Below are positions 27,228 to 39,900 of a stretch of 52,258 nt of DNA, piece after piece; position 1 is the stretch's first letter; each line of letters begins with the position of its first letter. The stretch lies in the NCBI GenBank assembly GCA_006228005.1, contig VDHG01000011.1:1-52258 (forward strand). The letters run 5' to 3'. A program made the position numbers and the translations under genes. The DNA is from Testudinibacter crocodili. Lineage in GTDB: Bacteria > Pseudomonadota > Gammaproteobacteria > Enterobacterales > Pasteurellaceae. The notes beneath the pieces are model-generated. The model saw only the letters and a list, made by a program, of their open reading frames with translations. It searched no databases and was not told the DNA's origin.

Positions 27228-28778
27228 TTATCTTGCTGTTTGTTCAAAATGGTAGCGACCGGTTTTCAATGAACTTGGCCCCAAACGTCCATATTTGAAC
27301 ATCAGATACATTTCTGCAATCAAGAAAATTGTGTATAACGCACAGATTAAAATGATTGAGAACCATAGGTCACCGGTTGTCAAAGCAGAATTAGCCACAC
27401 CGACCGGCAACATTTCATAAATTGCCCAAGGTTGACGACCATATTCCGCCAAGAACCAGCCACTTTCAATTGCAATCCATGGCAACGGTAAAGAAAACAG
27501 GAGTGCTTTTGAGAACCAAGGTTTAGACCCGATTGTTTTGCGCGCAGTTTGAGCAAATGCACCAATCAATAACAGTAACATTAAGCCACCGGCAAGCATC
27601 ATGACACGGAATGACCAGAATGTTGGTCCCACTTTAGGTATCGTATCCGCAGCAGCTTGCTGAATTTGCGCTTCTGTTGCATCGACCACATTTTCGGTAT
27701 ATGGTTTTAACAATAAGCCAAATCCCAGATCTTTTTGGTAAACTTTAAACAACTCTTTATCAGCTTCACTGGCACTACCACTACGCAATTTCTGCAATAA
27801 ATCATAGGCCATAATACCATTGCGAACACGCTTTTCATTAATAGCTTTCAGCTCGGTTAAACCGGTAATTTCTTTGGTTAAAGAACGCGTTGCAATAATC
27901 CCCGCAGCATAAGGAATTTGGATTGCAAAGTCATTTTTCATTTCCGCTTCGTTAGGGATAATCACCATATTCCAATCAGCAGGCGCAGGTGAAGTATGCC
28001 ACTCCCCTTCCATCGCAGCCAATTTCACCGGCTGTGCTTGTCCGATTTCATAACCGGATTCATCGCCCATCAGCAAGACCGAGAAAATAGCAATAATGCC
28101 GAAAGACGCAGCAACGGAGAAAGAGCGTTTCGCAAAGCCAATATCACGCCCTTTTAACAGGTAGTAAGAACTGATAGACAACACAAAAATAGCGCCGCAA
28201 ACATAACCCGCAGACAAGGTATGCAAGAATTTACTTTGTGCCACCGGATTCAACCACAAATCCAAGAAGCTGGTCATTTCCATTCGCATGGTTTCAAAAT
28301 TAAATTCAGATCCAATCGGATTTTGCATCCAACCGTTTGCTACCAGAATCCACATCGCCGACAAATTGGAGCCGAATGCGACCAAATAAGTCGCCATCAA
28401 ATGTTTGCCTTTTGACAATCTGTCCCATCCGAAGAAGAACAAGCCGACAAAAGTCGATTCCATAAAGAAAGCCAATAACGCTTCAATAGCCAAAGGCGCA
28501 CCGAAGATATCGCCAACATAATGTGAATAGTACGACCAGTTGGTACCGAACTGGAATTCCATTGTTATCCCAGTTGTTACCCCTAAGGCAAAATTGATAC
28601 CAAATAATTTACCCCAAAATTTGGTCATATCTTTATACACTTCTTTGCCGGTAACCACGTACAAGGTTTCCATTATTACCAAAATAAAGGAAAGACCTAA
28701 AGTAAGCGGTACAAACAAAAAGTGATATAGCGCAGTTAACGCAAACTGCAATCTCGAGAGTTCAACAATATCTAACAT
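27228..28778 (-). CDS. cydA: Cytochrome bd ubiquinol oxidase subunit I
   Basis: CydA (516 residues) carries the hemes b558, b595 and d and the quinol site. Expected heme ligands are His19 (in TALYHF), the histidine in [11 protein letters not shown] near 186, and the methionine in [11 protein letters not shown] near 390. The protein has the long Q-loop form seen in E. coli, with [13 protein letters not shown] in the loop region. AAGGAG before the ATG is partly enclosed in a small dyad (CTTGTA/TACAAG, 28787-28803). It leads the cydA-cydB-cydX-ybgE operon. Confidence 0.97.
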   Translation of the reverse strand: MLDIVELSRLQFALTALYHFLFVPLTLGLSFILVIMETLYVVTGKEVYKDMTKFWGKLFGINFALGVTTGITMEFQFGTNWSYYSHYVGDIFGAPLAIEALLAFFMESTFVGLFFFGWDRLSKGKHLMATYLVAFGSNLSAMWILVANGWMQNPIGSEFNFETMRMEMTSFLDLWLNPVAQSKFLHTLSAGYVCGAIFVLSISSYYLLKGRDIGFAKRSFSVAASFGIIAIFSVLLMGDESGYEIGQAQPVKLAAMEGEWHTSPAPADWNMVIIPNEAEMKNDFAIQIPYAAGIIATRSLTKEITGLTELKAINEKRVRNGIMAYDLLQKLRSGSASEADKELFKVYQKDLGFGLLLKPYTENVVDATEAQIQQAAADTIPKVGPTFWSFRVMMLAGGLMLLLLIGAFAQTARKTIGSKPWFSKALLFSLPLPWIAIESGWFLAEYGRQPWAIYEMLPVGVANSALTTGDLWFSIILICALYTIFLIAEMYLMFKYGRLGPSSLKTGRYHFEQTAR

Positions 28779-29161
28779 CTCAACTCCTTGTATATACTAC
28801 AAGTTTCTCTGACATTGATTACATTCGTAATCACCCCAAACATCCGACAAATATTCCTGATGTTAATAAAGTTAACTTACTCAAAACACTTATCCAAACC
28901 AGCCAAATTGACACAATCTAGATAAATCTTTAAATAAGCTAAATTTATGCCTGCCTATAATACTCTGTAATGCGAGTATTAAAAACAGAAAAATTAATAT
29001 TCCCGTCACATTTTTGAACATATCTCAAAAAATTGCTCATTCACGAACGGCCTCATTTTGACTTAAATCAATTTATTGAAAATATTGCTATTTTTTATAC
29101 ACATATCCTATAAATTCAGTCGGATATTTTACACATAAAACAAATATTTTCGTTGCTTTTA
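28779..29161. promoter_or_regulatory. Regulatory region upstream of cydA, rich in dyads
   Basis: This gene-free stretch holds TGATTAC-N4-GTAATCA (28816-28833), paired GTTAA repeats (28862-28875, ArcA-like), TAATACTC-N8-GAGTATTA (28958-28981), TTTTTGA-N7-TCAAAAA (29011-29031), and TTGACTTAAATCAA (29058-29071), close to the FNR consensus. cyd operons are classically controlled by ArcA and FNR. The cydA start site is not clear; TATTAT on the minus strand (28957-28962) is one possible -10. Confidence 0.5.
29058..29071. promoter_or_regulatory. FNR-like site
   Basis: TTGACTTAAATCAA differs from TTGAT-N4-ATCAA at one position. It lies between divergent cydA and the small exported-protein gene, so it could serve either oxygen-responsive unit. 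Confidence 0.5.
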
Positions 29162-29190
29162 TAGACATCGTTTTATTCTTTTGCTATTTT
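29162..29190 (+). promoter_or_regulatory. Candidate promoter for the DUF5339-like gene
   Basis: TAGACA (29162-29167) and TATTTT (29185-29190) are 17 bases apart, with TGC before the -10 as an extended element. The leader to the ATG would be about 95 bases. Confidence 0.5.
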
Positions 29191-29292
29191 GTGGAAAGAT
29201 TTTTCGCAGGCAAAATTATCACGGCTGATAAACGTATCAATAGCGCCAATGTTGTCTCGTTGTTTTTGTATTTTTCATCGAAGGAAAAGGAA

Positions 29293-29604
29293 ATGTTAAA
29301 AAAAATTGTTGCTTCTGCTGCCCTGGCATTATTCATCGGTGCTGCCTCAGCCAATACCTCTACCAGTACCCCCATAACAAGCAGTATTCCGCAGCAATGT
29401 AACCAACTCTTTACCGAAACCGAGCAACTGATCAAAGAAGCGGAAAAACAACCGGGCACTCACACCCAGTTCGCCAATATCAAAAACAAACTCTCACAAA
29501 GTAAAAAACAAATCTTAGCTTTAGAACGTGAAGTACAAATCAAAAGCTGTGACAAAGGCTTGGTTGCACTGAACAACATCAAGAACCAACAGGTTCAACC
29601 TTAA
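29293..29604 (+). CDS. Small exported protein, DUF5339-like
   Basis: The 103-residue product has a clear signal peptide (MLKKIVASAALALFIGAASA, cleaved about residue 20). A Thr/Ser-rich linker and a lysine- and glutamine-rich helical domain with two cysteines (QQCNQL and IKSCDKG) follow; these could form a disulfide. It resembles the small DUF5339 proteins of Pasteurellaceae, whose function is unknown; this match is from memory. The frame opens at 29191, but AAGGAAAAGGAA right before the ATG at 29293 and the signal peptide set the start. It is convergent with ruvB and has its own candidate promoter. Confidence 0.75.
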   Translation: MLKKIVASAALALFIGAASANTSTSTPITSSIPQQCNQLFTETEQLIKEAEKQPGTHTQFANIKNKLSQSKKQILALEREVQIKSCDKGLVALNNIKNQQVQP

Positions 29605-29634
29605 TCAGCCATTCTCGTATAAAAACTTATTTAC

Positions 29635-30642
29635 TCACTCAAGACGGGAATCCAACCCCAAATGTAGATAAGTTTTTGAGGTCGCGATCCGTCCACGTGG
29701 CGTACGCTGTAAATAACCTTGTTGAATCAAATACGGTTCTAGCACATCCTCAATGGTTTCACGTTCTTCTCCAATCGCCGCCGCCAAGCTGTCTAAACCG
29801 ACCGGACCGCCGTCAAAGCGCTCCACCACCGCACTTAGTAGTTTACGATCCATATAATCAAAACCTTTGGCATCAATATCCAACATCTTCAGTGCTGAGC
29901 AAGCAATTTCAATACTAATCAAACCACTGTTTTTTACATCGGCATAATCACGCACCCGACGCAACAAACGGTTGGCAATACGCGGTGTACCGCGTGAACG
30001 GCGTGCAACTTCCAAAGCAGCGCCCTCTTCAATCCGCAAATTTAAACAATTGGCGCTGCGCGTCACGATCGAGGTCAAATCTTCCACCGAATAAAACTCC
30101 AAGCGCTGTACGATCCCGAAACGATCGCGCAACGGCGAAGTCAATGAGCCAGCGCGCGTAGTTGCGCCGACAAGGGTAAACGGTGGTAAATCCAGTTTAA
30201 TCGAGCGTGCCGCCGGTCCTTCGCCGATCATAATATCCAGTTGATAATCTTCCATTGCCGGATACAGCACTTCTTCAATTGCTGGTGAAAGGCGGTGAAT
30301 TTCATCAATAAACAGCACATCATGGGCTTCCAGATTAGTCAGCATCGCTGCCAAATCCCCGGCTTTTTCCAACACCGGACCTGAGGTAGTGCGGATATTC
30401 ACCCCCATTTCGTTGGCAATAATATTGGCAAGCGTGGTTTTCCCCAATCCCGGCGGACCAAAAATCAACAGGTGATCCAACGCATCTTTGCGCAGTTTTG
30501 CTGCTCGGATAAAAATATCCATCTGCTCACGCACCGCATTCTGCCCGACATAATCTTGCAATAATTTAGGGCGAATTGCACGATCAAGAACATCTTCTTC
30601 CCCGATTTCTGCCGCACTGATAATTCGATCTGCTTCAATCAT
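29635..30642 (-). CDS. ruvB: Holliday junction branch-migration helicase RuvB
   Basis: RuvB (335 residues) is the hexameric AAA+ motor that drives branch migration with RuvA. It has Walker [12 protein letters not shown] near 62-72, Walker [10 protein letters not shown] near 111-119 and sensor region [16 protein letters not shown] near 160-175. A C-terminal winged helix (TPRGRIAT) binds DNA. Lengths and order are as in E. coli (336). It lies 21 bases after ruvA. Confidence 0.97.
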   Translation of the reverse strand: MIEADRIISAAEIGEEDVLDRAIRPKLLQDYVGQNAVREQMDIFIRAAKLRKDALDHLLIFGPPGLGKTTLANIIANEMGVNIRTTSGPVLEKAGDLAAMLTNLEAHDVLFIDEIHRLSPAIEEVLYPAMEDYQLDIMIGEGPAARSIKLDLPPFTLVGATTRAGSLTSPLRDRFGIVQRLEFYSVEDLTSIVTRSANCLNLRIEEGAALEVARRSRGTPRIANRLLRRVRDYADVKNSGLISIEIACSALKMLDIDAKGFDYMDRKLLSAVVERFDGGPVGLDSLAAAIGEERETIEDVLEPYLIQQGYLQRTPRGRIATSKTYLHLGLDSRLE

Positions 30643-30663
30643 ACCGCTCTTTTCTCTTCTGTT

Positions 30664-31275
30664 TTATAGCGCCGCTTTTAACGCTTCCCGAATCAGTTGT
30701 TCGCTTGTCAGTTCCGGCTTGGCAATCCGTTTCACCATTTTTTCTGCATCCAAGGCTTTATAACCCAACGCCACCAGCGCCGCTACCGCATCATCTTCAT
30801 AATTCGGCGTGCTCAAATCCAGATCACGATGACGACCGTTCGGTATTTTGATAAAGAAATCAGCCTTCGGCATATTGGCGAATTTACCTTTTAATTCAAC
30901 CAATAACCGCTCTGCGGTTTTTTTGCCAACACCTGGAATCTTCACCAGTTTAGACAGTTCTTCCCGCTCAATTGCAAAAGCAAACTCATCAACGGACATC
31001 GCAGACAAAATTGCCAGCGCCAGTTTCGGCCCAACGCCATTGGTTTTAATCAATTCCCGGAACAAAGTGCGGTCTTGCTTCGTGGCGAAACCGAACAATA
31101 AATGTGCATCTTCACGTACCACCAGATGGGTAAACAATACGACACTGTCATTGATTTCCGGCAAGCTGTAAAAACTGGTCATCGGCAGCAGCAGCTCATA
31201 GCCGACTCCCTGCACGTCCAGTACAATTTCCGGCGGCTGTTTTTCGATAATCGTTCCCTGTAAACGTCCAATCAT
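30664..31275 (-). CDS. ruvA: Holliday junction-binding protein RuvA
   Basis: RuvA tetramers hold the four-way junction open for RuvB. The ATG at 31275 (start MIGRLQG) is chosen over a GTG at 31296 because it gives 203 residues, the same as E. coli RuvA, and the usual first residues. The helix-hairpin-helix motifs are visible ([13 protein letters not shown] near 77-89, [14 protein letters not shown] near 111-124). A C-terminal domain that contacts RuvB ends the protein. It sits 72 bases after ruvC. Confidence 0.96.
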   Translation of the reverse strand: MIGRLQGTIIEKQPPEIVLDVQGVGYELLLPMTSFYSLPEINDSVVLFTHLVVREDAHLLFGFATKQDRTLFRELIKTNGVGPKLALAILSAMSVDEFAFAIEREELSKLVKIPGVGKKTAERLLVELKGKFANMPKADFFIKIPNGRHRDLDLSTPNYEDDAVAALVALGYKALDAEKMVKRIAKPELTSEQLIREALKAAL

Positions 31276-31347
31276 GGTGAATTTTCTCTTTCTCACTGAA
31301 AATAATGCAATGTGCTTAGCATAAAATAAAACTGTATAAATAACCAG

Positions 31348-31926
31348 TTATTTTTCTGCTTTTAAACGAAAGCGCCCACGACTATAACGCGCTTGGAGAA
31401 TCAAACCGCTCTTTTCCATTTTAAGTGCGGTATTAGCGGTTTTTCCGATTTGAAGAGAGTGCTGCAAGCTGTGTGCATGGGTAATGGCAATCGCCAGCGC
31501 ATCGGCGGCGTCCGCCTGTGGTTCAGCCGATAAATTCAGAATGCGGGTCACCATATGCTGCACTTGGACTTTATCCGCCGAACCGCTGCCGACCACGGTT
31601 TGTTTGACCAATCGCGCCGCATATTCAAATACCGGCAAATCAAAATTAGTGGCGCAAACAATCGCTACACCACGTGCTTGCCCCAGTTTCAAGGCGGAAT
31701 CGGGGTTTTTCGCCATGAATACTTGCTCTATCGCAAACATATCCGGCTGAAACTGGGTGATAATCTCACTTACGCCAGCATAGATCCGCTTCAAACGGGT
31801 CGGCAAATCGTCAACGGCGGTACGAATCGCCCCGCTGCCCAGATATTCCAACTTGCGCCCATTCTGTCGAATCACACCGTATCCGGTGACACGTGAGCCG
31901 GGGTCAATGCCTAAAATGATTGCCAT
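31348..31926 (-). CDS. ruvC: Holliday junction resolvase RuvC
   Basis: RuvC cuts Holliday junctions symmetrically. The four acidic catalytic residues of the fold are at Asp8 (ILGIDPGS), Glu67 (FAIEQVF), Asp139 and Asp142 (QADAADAL). It has 192 residues, about 20 more than E. coli RuvC; the extra C-terminal tail is basic ([14 protein letters not shown]). An uptake sequence near 31421 lies in that tail. A terminator separates it from yebC, so ruvCAB may start from its own promoter. Confidence 0.96.
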   Translation of the reverse strand: MAIILGIDPGSRVTGYGVIRQNGRKLEYLGSGAIRTAVDDLPTRLKRIYAGVSEIITQFQPDMFAIEQVFMAKNPDSALKLGQARGVAIVCATNFDLPVFEYAARLVKQTVVGSGSADKVQVQHMVTRILNLSAEPQADAADALAIAITHAHSLQHSLQIGKTANTALKMEKSGLILQARYSRGRFRLKAEK

Positions 31927-31950
31927 AACTATCTATCAAAAATTTGCAAT

Positions 31951-31974
31951 AAAAAAGGTGGGTCAAGACCCACC
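31951..31974 (-). terminator. Terminator after yebC
   Basis: Minus-strand GGTGGGTC and GACCCACC (31957-31974) form the stem, followed by six Ts. It lies 13 bases past the yebC stop and before ruvC. Confidence 0.85.
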
Positions 31975-31986
31975 CTACACTAAAGA

Positions 31987-32727
31987 TTACAACAACGCCG
32001 CTACTTCATCGCTGATATCACCGTTGTGATACACGTTTTGTACATCATCACACTCCTCCAGCATATCAATCAAGCGTAGCAATTTGGGCGCGGCTTCGGC
32101 ATCCAAATCCACCGTAGTGGACGGAATCATCGACACTTCAGCACTCTCAATGTTAAAACCAGCGGCTTCGATGCCGTCACGTACCGAGCCCAACTCTTCC
32201 CATGCGGTGTAGATTTCGAAACTACCGTCATCTTGCGGCTGCACATCGTCGGCACCGGCTTCGATAGCCGCTTCCATCAGCGCATCTTCATCGCCTTGCG
32301 CAATCAAAATCAATCCTTTTTTCGTGAACAAATAGCCGACCGAACCTTCAGTTCCCAGGTTGCCACCGCACTTGGTGAAACTTGGTCGTACTTGCGAAAT
32401 CGTGCGGTTGGCATTATCGCTCAAACACTCGACCATCACCGCCGTGCCGCCCGGACCATAGCCTTCGTATACTCTGGTTTCCATATTGGTGTCATCGCCA
32501 CCGCCCACGCCACGTTCAATCGCACGGTTAATAGTATCACGGGTCATATTACTGGCTAAGGCTTTATCCACCGCCGCACGCAAACGCGGGTTTGCAGCTG
32601 CATCACCACCGCCGATTTTGGCTGCGGTAACCAATTCACGGATTAATTTGGTAAAAATTTTACCACGCTGCGCATCTTGCGCTGCTTTGCGGTGTTTAAT
32701 ATTTGCCCATTTACTATGACCTGCCAT
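31987..32727 (-). CDS. yebC: YebC/PmpR-family regulatory or ribosome-associated protein
   Basis: The 246 residues start [26 protein letters not shown], the signature of YebC. The family has been described as DNA-binding regulators and, in recent work on YebC2 types, as factors that relieve ribosome stalling at proline runs. The TTG two codons upstream (32733) is not needed; AGAGGAAA precedes the ATG at 32727. The protein has the same length as E. coli YebC and the same place between nudB and ruvC, except for an extra gene upstream. Confidence 0.94.
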   Translation of the reverse strand: MAGHSKWANIKHRKAAQDAQRGKIFTKLIRELVTAAKIGGGDAAANPRLRAAVDKALASNMTRDTINRAIERGVGGGDDTNMETRVYEGYGPGGTAVMVECLSDNANRTISQVRPSFTKCGGNLGTEGSVGYLFTKKGLILIAQGDEDALMEAAIEAGADDVQPQDDGSFEIYTAWEELGSVRDGIEAAGFNIESAEVSMIPSTTVDLDAEAAPKLLRLIDMLEECDDVQNVYHNGDISDEVAALL

Positions 32728-32756
32728 GTTCAATTTCCTCTTATTTTTGTTTTTGA

Positions 32757-33917
32757 CTAAAATGAAACCTGATGCAACTCGCCGTTACGTAGCAACACCA
32801 GAAAATCCTGTTTAAACGGCACCAATTTTACAATATCGGCGTTAAATACCAACTTGTCATCTCTAAAACCCTTCTGTGCTAGATCCCACATTTTCAATTC
32901 ACGAAAATTTGCGCTCGGCAACACAATCTGGTTGTGCATGACCAAACTGATATTACGCTGATAAGATCCGATTTTGTGATTGCTCACGCCTTGAGCCAAC
33001 TCACTCTGTGGTAACGTTGCTTTGCTGCTGGTATCGTATGCGGTCAATGTGCCCGATAAGTGCGGTTTAACCACTGAAAACAGTTGTTGCCGAGCACTGA
33101 TTAGCGACAACCAGCGGTACGCTTGTCCAATCGGTTTGCTTTGTGCCGCCACGACCAGCGCATTATTTTCAAGGGTAATCAACGCAGCTCTTGCCCCTTC
33201 CTGCCCATTGGAAATGGTGGTTGCAATGGCATTTTTTTGTTGATAATACGCAGCAATCGGTGCATTATCTTCAATCACATCAGTCTGATTTAAGATCAAG
33301 GGTGCAGCTAAATCACGTAAATCGTGCCGTTCCAAATACCGCACTTGCTTCGCTTCCCAACTATCTCCCAATACACCGTGCGCATATTGCTTTGTCGGTT
33401 GTGCCAACACAGCAATATGCTTACCGTTATGATTCAACTCAAGCGCCAGCGGATTTAAATCCGGCAACACTGTAAAATCCTGCCGCATTGCAACAACCTT
33501 CAATTCAGGTTGTGCCTCTATTCTGGCAATATGCGCCTTACCGTCCTGTTCAACCACCGCAATTGTCGCCAATGCCAACGGCACAAAGCCAGAGTGTGGA
33601 CTAATTTTAATATTTGATGATTGCAGCCTTCCTTGGCTAATCAATTGAAAATGCTGTTGCTTATCGGTAAAAGTAATTTTTTGAAATCCGGCAGCCAACG
33701 GGCTATCCGACGCAACATCACGACTCAGCAATTGCCAATCCACTTGCTGCTGCCATAATTCGCCCTGCTGCGTGATTGCCAGCAAACCGACCGATTCTTC
33801 AAAGGCAATATTAGCAATCGCTGCACCATTCGGTAACTGCACGGGTCGAACGCTAACCGCGTTGGCAAATTGGCTCATGCATAACATCAGTAAAAACACC
33901 AATCTATATTTGTTCAT
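32757..33917 (-). CDS. Unrecognised exported protein, possibly beta-propeller-like
   Basis: I do not recognise this 386-residue protein. It has a signal peptide (about 1-20, [12 protein letters not shown]). The rest alternates short hydrophobic strands with polar turns, as in beta-propellers (for example [29 protein letters not shown]); no propeller signature repeat is certain. It lies between nudB (8-base gap) and yebC (29-base gap), so it is probably cotranscribed with aspS and nudB. E. coli has no gene at this place. Two uptake sequences lie inside (about 33058 and 33338). Base use matches its neighbours. Confidence 0.7.
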   Translation of the reverse strand: MNKYRLVFLLMLCMSQFANAVSVRPVQLPNGAAIANIAFEESVGLLAITQQGELWQQQVDWQLLSRDVASDSPLAAGFQKITFTDKQQHFQLISQGRLQSSNIKISPHSGFVPLALATIAVVEQDGKAHIARIEAQPELKVVAMRQDFTVLPDLNPLALELNHNGKHIAVLAQPTKQYAHGVLGDSWEAKQVRYLERHDLRDLAAPLILNQTDVIEDNAPIAAYYQQKNAIATTISNGQEGARAALITLENNALVVAAQSKPIGQAYRWLSLISARQQLFSVVKPHLSGTLTAYDTSSKATLPQSELAQGVSNHKIGSYQRNISLVMHNQIVLPSANFRELKMWDLAQKGFRDDKLVFNADIVKLVPFKQDFLVLLRNGELHQVSF

Positions 33918-33925
33918 TTTTACCC

Positions 33926-34357
33926 TTATGTGTTCAGTAACAACTGCTCAATCGCCGCCGCATTGTTCCACGACTTCGTCATCATCACTGCCTGCGCTGC
34001 CGTCACCCAGCAATACGTCGAATGCTCGCTCAACCGCACTTCGCACTCATCAGCTAATGGCAATAAAAACCAGTGCTCGTGGCAATGGGTTATATTGGGT
34101 GCGTATTTATGCCTAAATTGCGGAAAAATTTCAAAATCCACAGAACGCTGACAATCAACTAAACTAACCGCACTTAACCCCGTTTCCTCCGCCACTTCTC
34201 GCTTGGCGGCGCAAAGTGCGGTTTCATTTTGTTCCAAACTGCCCGACACCGACTGCCAAAAGTCTGAATCGTCGTTACGCTGCAACATCAGAACACGTTG
34301 GGTATTAGTGGCGTAAATCACCACCAACACCGATTCAGGACGTTTAAATCCTGCCAT
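33926..34357 (-). CDS. nudB: Dihydroneopterin triphosphate diphosphatase NudB
   Basis: This 143-residue Nudix hydrolase removes pyrophosphate from dihydroneopterin triphosphate in folate synthesis. The Nudix box G-x5-E-x7-REVAEETGL spans residues 39-61 with all key residues present. FWQSVSGSLEQ just before and within it is typical of NudB. The ATG follows the aspS stop codon directly with no gap, and AAGAG of the aspS end serves as ribosome site, so the two are translationally coupled. Three uptake sequences lie in this short gene. Confidence 0.93.
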   Translation of the reverse strand: MAGFKRPESVLVVIYATNTQRVLMLQRNDDSDFWQSVSGSLEQNETALCAAKREVAEETGLSAVSLVDCQRSVDFEIFPQFRHKYAPNITHCHEHWFLLPLADECEVRLSEHSTYCWVTAAQAVMMTKSWNNAAAIEQLLLNT

Positions 34358-36127
34358 CTACTCTTTCGCTTTTGCGACCGTTAAAGCAAGCTCATTCAAT
34401 GCTTGCTCATTAGCAAAACTTGGTGCGTCGGTCAGCAAACAGGCTGCGGCAGTGGTTTTCGGGAAAGCAATCACATCACGGATATTGTCGGTTCCGGTCA
34501 ACAGCATGGTGAGGCGATCCAAACCAAACGCTAAGCCAGCATGCGGCGGCGTGCCGAATTTCAGCGCATCTAGTAAGAAACCGAATTTTTCTTGTTGCTC
34601 TTGTTCGTTAATGCCCAAAATGCTGAACACGGTTTGTTGCATTTTTTGATCGAAGATCCGCACCGAACCACCACCGACTTCGTAACCATTGATCACCATA
34701 TCATACGCATTGGCGACCGCACTGGTCGGATCTTGCGCCAGTTCTTCTGGGCTGAAATCTTTCGGTGAAGTGAACGGGTGATGCATTGCCGCCAAGTGAC
34801 CTTCTTCGTCACGTTCAAACATTGGGAAATCGATTACCCACAGCGGTTTCCATTGATCTAATTGGGTCAAGGCTAAATCTTTACCGACTTTCAGGCGCAA
34901 TGCCCCCATCGAATCGGTCACGATATTGTATTTATCCGAACCGAAGAAAATAATATCGCCGCTTTGCGCCTGGGTGCGTGTCAACACCGCACTTAGCACC
35001 TCGGCTGACAAAAACTTGGCAATCGGGCTTTGCACGCCGTCAATGCCTGCCGCTAAATCATTCACTTTCAGCCACGCCAAACCTTTTGCGCCGTAGATGC
35101 CGACGAATTGGGTGTAGTCGTCAATTTGTTTACGAGTCAACGTTGCACCGTTCGGCACACGAAGTGCGCTCACCCGTCCTTTCGTATCGTTTGCCGGACC
35201 GCTGAACACTTTAAACTCCACGTCTTTCAATAAATCAGCTACATCAACCAGTTCCAGCGGATTACGCAAATCCGGTTTATCCGAGCCAAAACGGCGCATC
35301 GCTTCGGCATAAGTCATGATCGGAAACTGTCCCAAATCGACGCCGATAATCTGTTGCCATAAACCGTGCACCAACGCTTCCATTTTTTCGCGCACGTCTT
35401 CTGCGCTCATAAACGAAGTTTCCACATCGATTTGGGTGAATTCAGGTTGACGATCGGCACGCAAATCTTCGTCACGGAAACATTTCACAATTTGATAATA
35501 GCGGTCAAAGCCGGACATCATCAGCAATTGTTTGAACAGTTGCGGCGATTGTGGAAGCGCATAGAATTTGCCTTTATGCACCCGGCTCGGCACCAAGTAA
35601 TCGCGCGCACCTTCCGGTGTGGCTTTGGTCAGCATCGGGGTTTCGATATCCAAGAAGCCGTGTTCATCCATAAAGCGGCGTACAAAACTGGTTATTTTGG
35701 CACGGGTTTTAATCCGTTGTGCCATTTCTGGGCGGCGCAGATCGAGATAACGATATTTCAGACGCTGCTCTTCGGTATTATTTTGATTAAAATCTAGCGG
35801 CAACACAGCAGCGCTGTTGTAGATTTTCAGCGTTTTCGCCAGCACTTCCACTTCGCCGGTCGCCATATCCGGATTGATGTTTTTTTCAGTGCGGGCAATC
35901 ACTTCCCCTTGAATCTGAACACAAAACTCATTGCGCAATGCCGCCGCCGCCGCAAATGCTTCTTGCTGTGCCGGATCAAAAAACACTTGCACAATGCCTT
36001 CACGATCACGCAGATCGACAAAAATCATCGCCCCGAAATCTCGGCGGCGGTGAATCCAACCGCTTAATGTAACTTGTTGTCCGACATTGCTTTGATTCAG
36101 TGATCCGCAATAATGTGTCCGCATCAT
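34358..36127 (-). CDS. aspS: Aspartyl-tRNA synthetase
   Basis: This class II synthetase charges tRNA-Asp. The 589 residues begin with the OB-fold anticodon-binding domain ([20 protein letters not shown] near 21-40). Motif 2 ([19 protein letters not shown]) and the C-terminal motif 3 [13 protein letters not shown] follow, with the bacterial insertion domain between them. Two adjacent ATGs (36127 and 36124) are possible; AAGGA is 7 bases before the first. It heads the aspS-nudB-exported protein-yebC unit. Confidence 0.97.
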   Translation of the reverse strand: MMRTHYCGSLNQSNVGQQVTLSGWIHRRRDFGAMIFVDLRDREGIVQVFFDPAQQEAFAAAAALRNEFCVQIQGEVIARTEKNINPDMATGEVEVLAKTLKIYNSAAVLPLDFNQNNTEEQRLKYRYLDLRRPEMAQRIKTRAKITSFVRRFMDEHGFLDIETPMLTKATPEGARDYLVPSRVHKGKFYALPQSPQLFKQLLMMSGFDRYYQIVKCFRDEDLRADRQPEFTQIDVETSFMSAEDVREKMEALVHGLWQQIIGVDLGQFPIMTYAEAMRRFGSDKPDLRNPLELVDVADLLKDVEFKVFSGPANDTKGRVSALRVPNGATLTRKQIDDYTQFVGIYGAKGLAWLKVNDLAAGIDGVQSPIAKFLSAEVLSAVLTRTQAQSGDIIFFGSDKYNIVTDSMGALRLKVGKDLALTQLDQWKPLWVIDFPMFERDEEGHLAAMHHPFTSPKDFSPEELAQDPTSAVANAYDMVINGYEVGGGSVRIFDQKMQQTVFSILGINEQEQQEKFGFLLDALKFGTPPHAGLAFGLDRLTMLLTGTDNIRDVIAFPKTTAAACLLTDAPSFANEQALNELALTVAKAKE

Positions 36128-36238
36128 AGTGTGTTCCTTGCTGATTTTAAATGGGCTTTCAATTTTAGAAAGATTAACTGGCGGATTATAGCGGAATTTT
36201 TAGCAGGAATGAACTGGTTTATCTGCCGTCAAAATCAA

Positions 36239-36274
36239 AAGTGCGGTTTCGCTAATCAGGCTAAAACCGCACTT
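36239..36274 (-). terminator. Terminator after the DUF945 gene, built from inverted uptake sequences
   Basis: AAGTGCGGTTT (36239-36249) and AAACCGCACTT (36264-36274) make an 11-bp stem with a 14-base loop, 20 bases past the stop. It separates the DUF945 gene from aspS on the same strand. Confidence 0.6.
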
Positions 36275-36293
36275 GGGTAAAATATTCTCAAAA

Positions 36294-37934
36294 CTATTGT
36301 TGTGGCACTGCCTCCGGCAAACCTTCTAAATCTGACGGCGATAAATCCGGGATTGCCAAGTCATAACCGTCATCTGCCGGTGAGAAACTGTCATCCAACT
36401 GATCGTCAGGATAGACCTCACCATCTTCCCCCCATTGCTCATCATCTTGATTGTATTGGTGGTCATCATCAGACATATTGTAAAATGCGGCAGCCATCAC
36501 CATGCTCATCACAAATTCATTGAGTTTCTCTTCCGCCACCACTTCACCGTTGTGTTTCAAGACGCCGTTTTCCAAGATCAAATTGGCGGTGAACGCCTCT
36601 GGGGTATCAATAAATGTACCGTCAACAAGTAAGTCGGCGCTTGCCGCTTGATAAGAGTCGTCAATAGTTTGTGCCAGCCCTTGATCCGTCATATCCGGGT
36701 TATTCATTTCAACTACTGCGGTGATCAGGCTGCGCAACATCTGTTTATTGACTTCTCCACTGAGTTCAAATTTGGAAAACAGCGACAGCATATTTTCGCC
36801 AACTTGATCACTATTATTGAAACCGATATCAAGATTCAGTTGACTGGTGCCGCCTTCATTACGCCAAGCCAGCGGTAAAAATTGTAGCTGTGGATGATTT
36901 GCCATAAGGGTTTGCAACAATTGCTTGCCTTGCTCGTCTTGTTCCGGCGTAAATTCACCGTCTGACGGCATATTTTTCAGCAATTCAACCAAATCATTCA
37001 GCGATTTTCCGTCAAGATGTCTAATGCCCAGATCAAACTGGAACTGCCCGAAATGGTTTTCGTTAATCAATAATTTACCTAGCAAATTTTTAGACGAAAT
37101 ATCAATAAAACCGTCATGCAATTGCACTTCACTATCGATGCTGGTGTCGCTGATCTGCAATTTCAACGGCGAATCATCACTTTGCTCGCCGGGCTGCTGA
37201 TCGAACAGAATATCGTTGACGGTCAAACGGCTGCTGCCTGTCGCCAGATTTTCAAAGCCTTTTGCCTGTTGCTGCCGACTCTCCATCTTGATGCCGTTAA
37301 TGTGCAAGGCGGTGCTGTTCTGCGCTGTTTCAGCGGCTTGCTCCGAAAAACTAAGCTGATCCAGATTCAATTTAATGTTGCCAATTGCGTTCAGATCAGT
37401 ATCCGAATCAATCACGAGATCCGACATCTTAAATTCAAGGTTGCTTTCAGCCCATTGCAACGCAGCAAACCGGCTGCGGGCAACCACTTTCTCACTGTAA
37501 TCCAGCGTAAAATCTGTGCTGAAAGGTGCTTGTTCTTTGGTCGCTTTAAACCAAGCTGCTACGCTTGAGTTATTCACCAATTTCGCATTGCCGCTCACCA
37601 CCACTGGTTTCAATTCAAATTTTGCCAAGCGTGCCAATGGCAACGGACCATGTTGCACCGCACTTTCAAACACCAATTCAATTGGTTGATCATGATCCTG
37701 TAAAACCAGCTTATCTACAATTTTCGAACTGAAAAATCCACGCTGATAGCTGACGTTTTCCACTTTGAGACCATTGCCATCAACCGGTGGTAAATACTGC
37801 GCCAGCGTTTTATTCAGATCTGCGATTTTTTCGGCATATTGCTGTTGCAGGTTTTTGCCGGTGTACCAAGTTCCACCCGCCCAAACCACAGCCAACGCTG
37901 CCACAACACTGATCGCCAACACGGATTTTTTCAT
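36294..37934 (-). CDS. DUF945 (YdgA-like) envelope protein
   Basis: This 546-residue protein starts with an N-terminal membrane anchor or signal (about 5-22), followed by a long domain of YdgA/DUF945 type (VENVSYQRGFFSSK near 58-71, LPLAW and SGEVNKQMLRSLI further on). Its function is unknown. The last 70 residues are very acidic and rich in Asp, Gln and Tyr, ending in EAVPQQ; this tail looks disordered. AAAGGAAAG before the ATG sets the start. One uptake sequence lies near 37659. It is a single-gene unit with its own terminator. Confidence 0.82.
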   Translation of the reverse strand: MKKSVLAISVVAALAVVWAGGTWYTGKNLQQQYAEKIADLNKTLAQYLPPVDGNGLKVENVSYQRGFFSSKIVDKLVLQDHDQPIELVFESAVQHGPLPLARLAKFELKPVVVSGNAKLVNNSSVAAWFKATKEQAPFSTDFTLDYSEKVVARSRFAALQWAESNLEFKMSDLVIDSDTDLNAIGNIKLNLDQLSFSEQAAETAQNSTALHINGIKMESRQQQAKGFENLATGSSRLTVNDILFDQQPGEQSDDSPLKLQISDTSIDSEVQLHDGFIDISSKNLLGKLLINENHFGQFQFDLGIRHLDGKSLNDLVELLKNMPSDGEFTPEQDEQGKQLLQTLMANHPQLQFLPLAWRNEGGTSQLNLDIGFNNSDQVGENMLSLFSKFELSGEVNKQMLRSLITAVVEMNNPDMTDQGLAQTIDDSYQAASADLLVDGTFIDTPEAFTANLILENGVLKHNGEVVAEEKLNEFVMSMVMAAAFYNMSDDDHQYNQDDEQWGEDGEVYPDDQLDDSFSPADDGYDLAIPDLSPSDLEGLPEAVPQQ

Positions 37935-38002
37935 ATCACTTTCCTTTTATTTTATCGAGAAAATCAGCCCAAACGGACTGTATGGCGCGCACAATAGCAT
38001 AA

Positions 38003-39718
<1,716 letters not shown>

Positions 39719-39900
39719 TTCAAAAATGTGCGCTGTGTTGATGTGGCAGCCACTTCGCTGGCAGAACAGCGCAAAACCGACTGGTTGCAAAATGAATCGT
39801 TAATCGACTTCCTTGACCCGAACGATCACCGCAAAACCCTCGAAGGCCACCCCGCCCCGAAAAGAGCGGTTTTGTTGGCGAATAAATAAGGCAAATACCG

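Noticed and set aside
33772..34151. Plus-strand frames antisense to nudB and the exported protein
   Set aside because: They overlap a perfect Nudix box on the minus strand and have serine/alanine-rich compositions typical of antisense frames.
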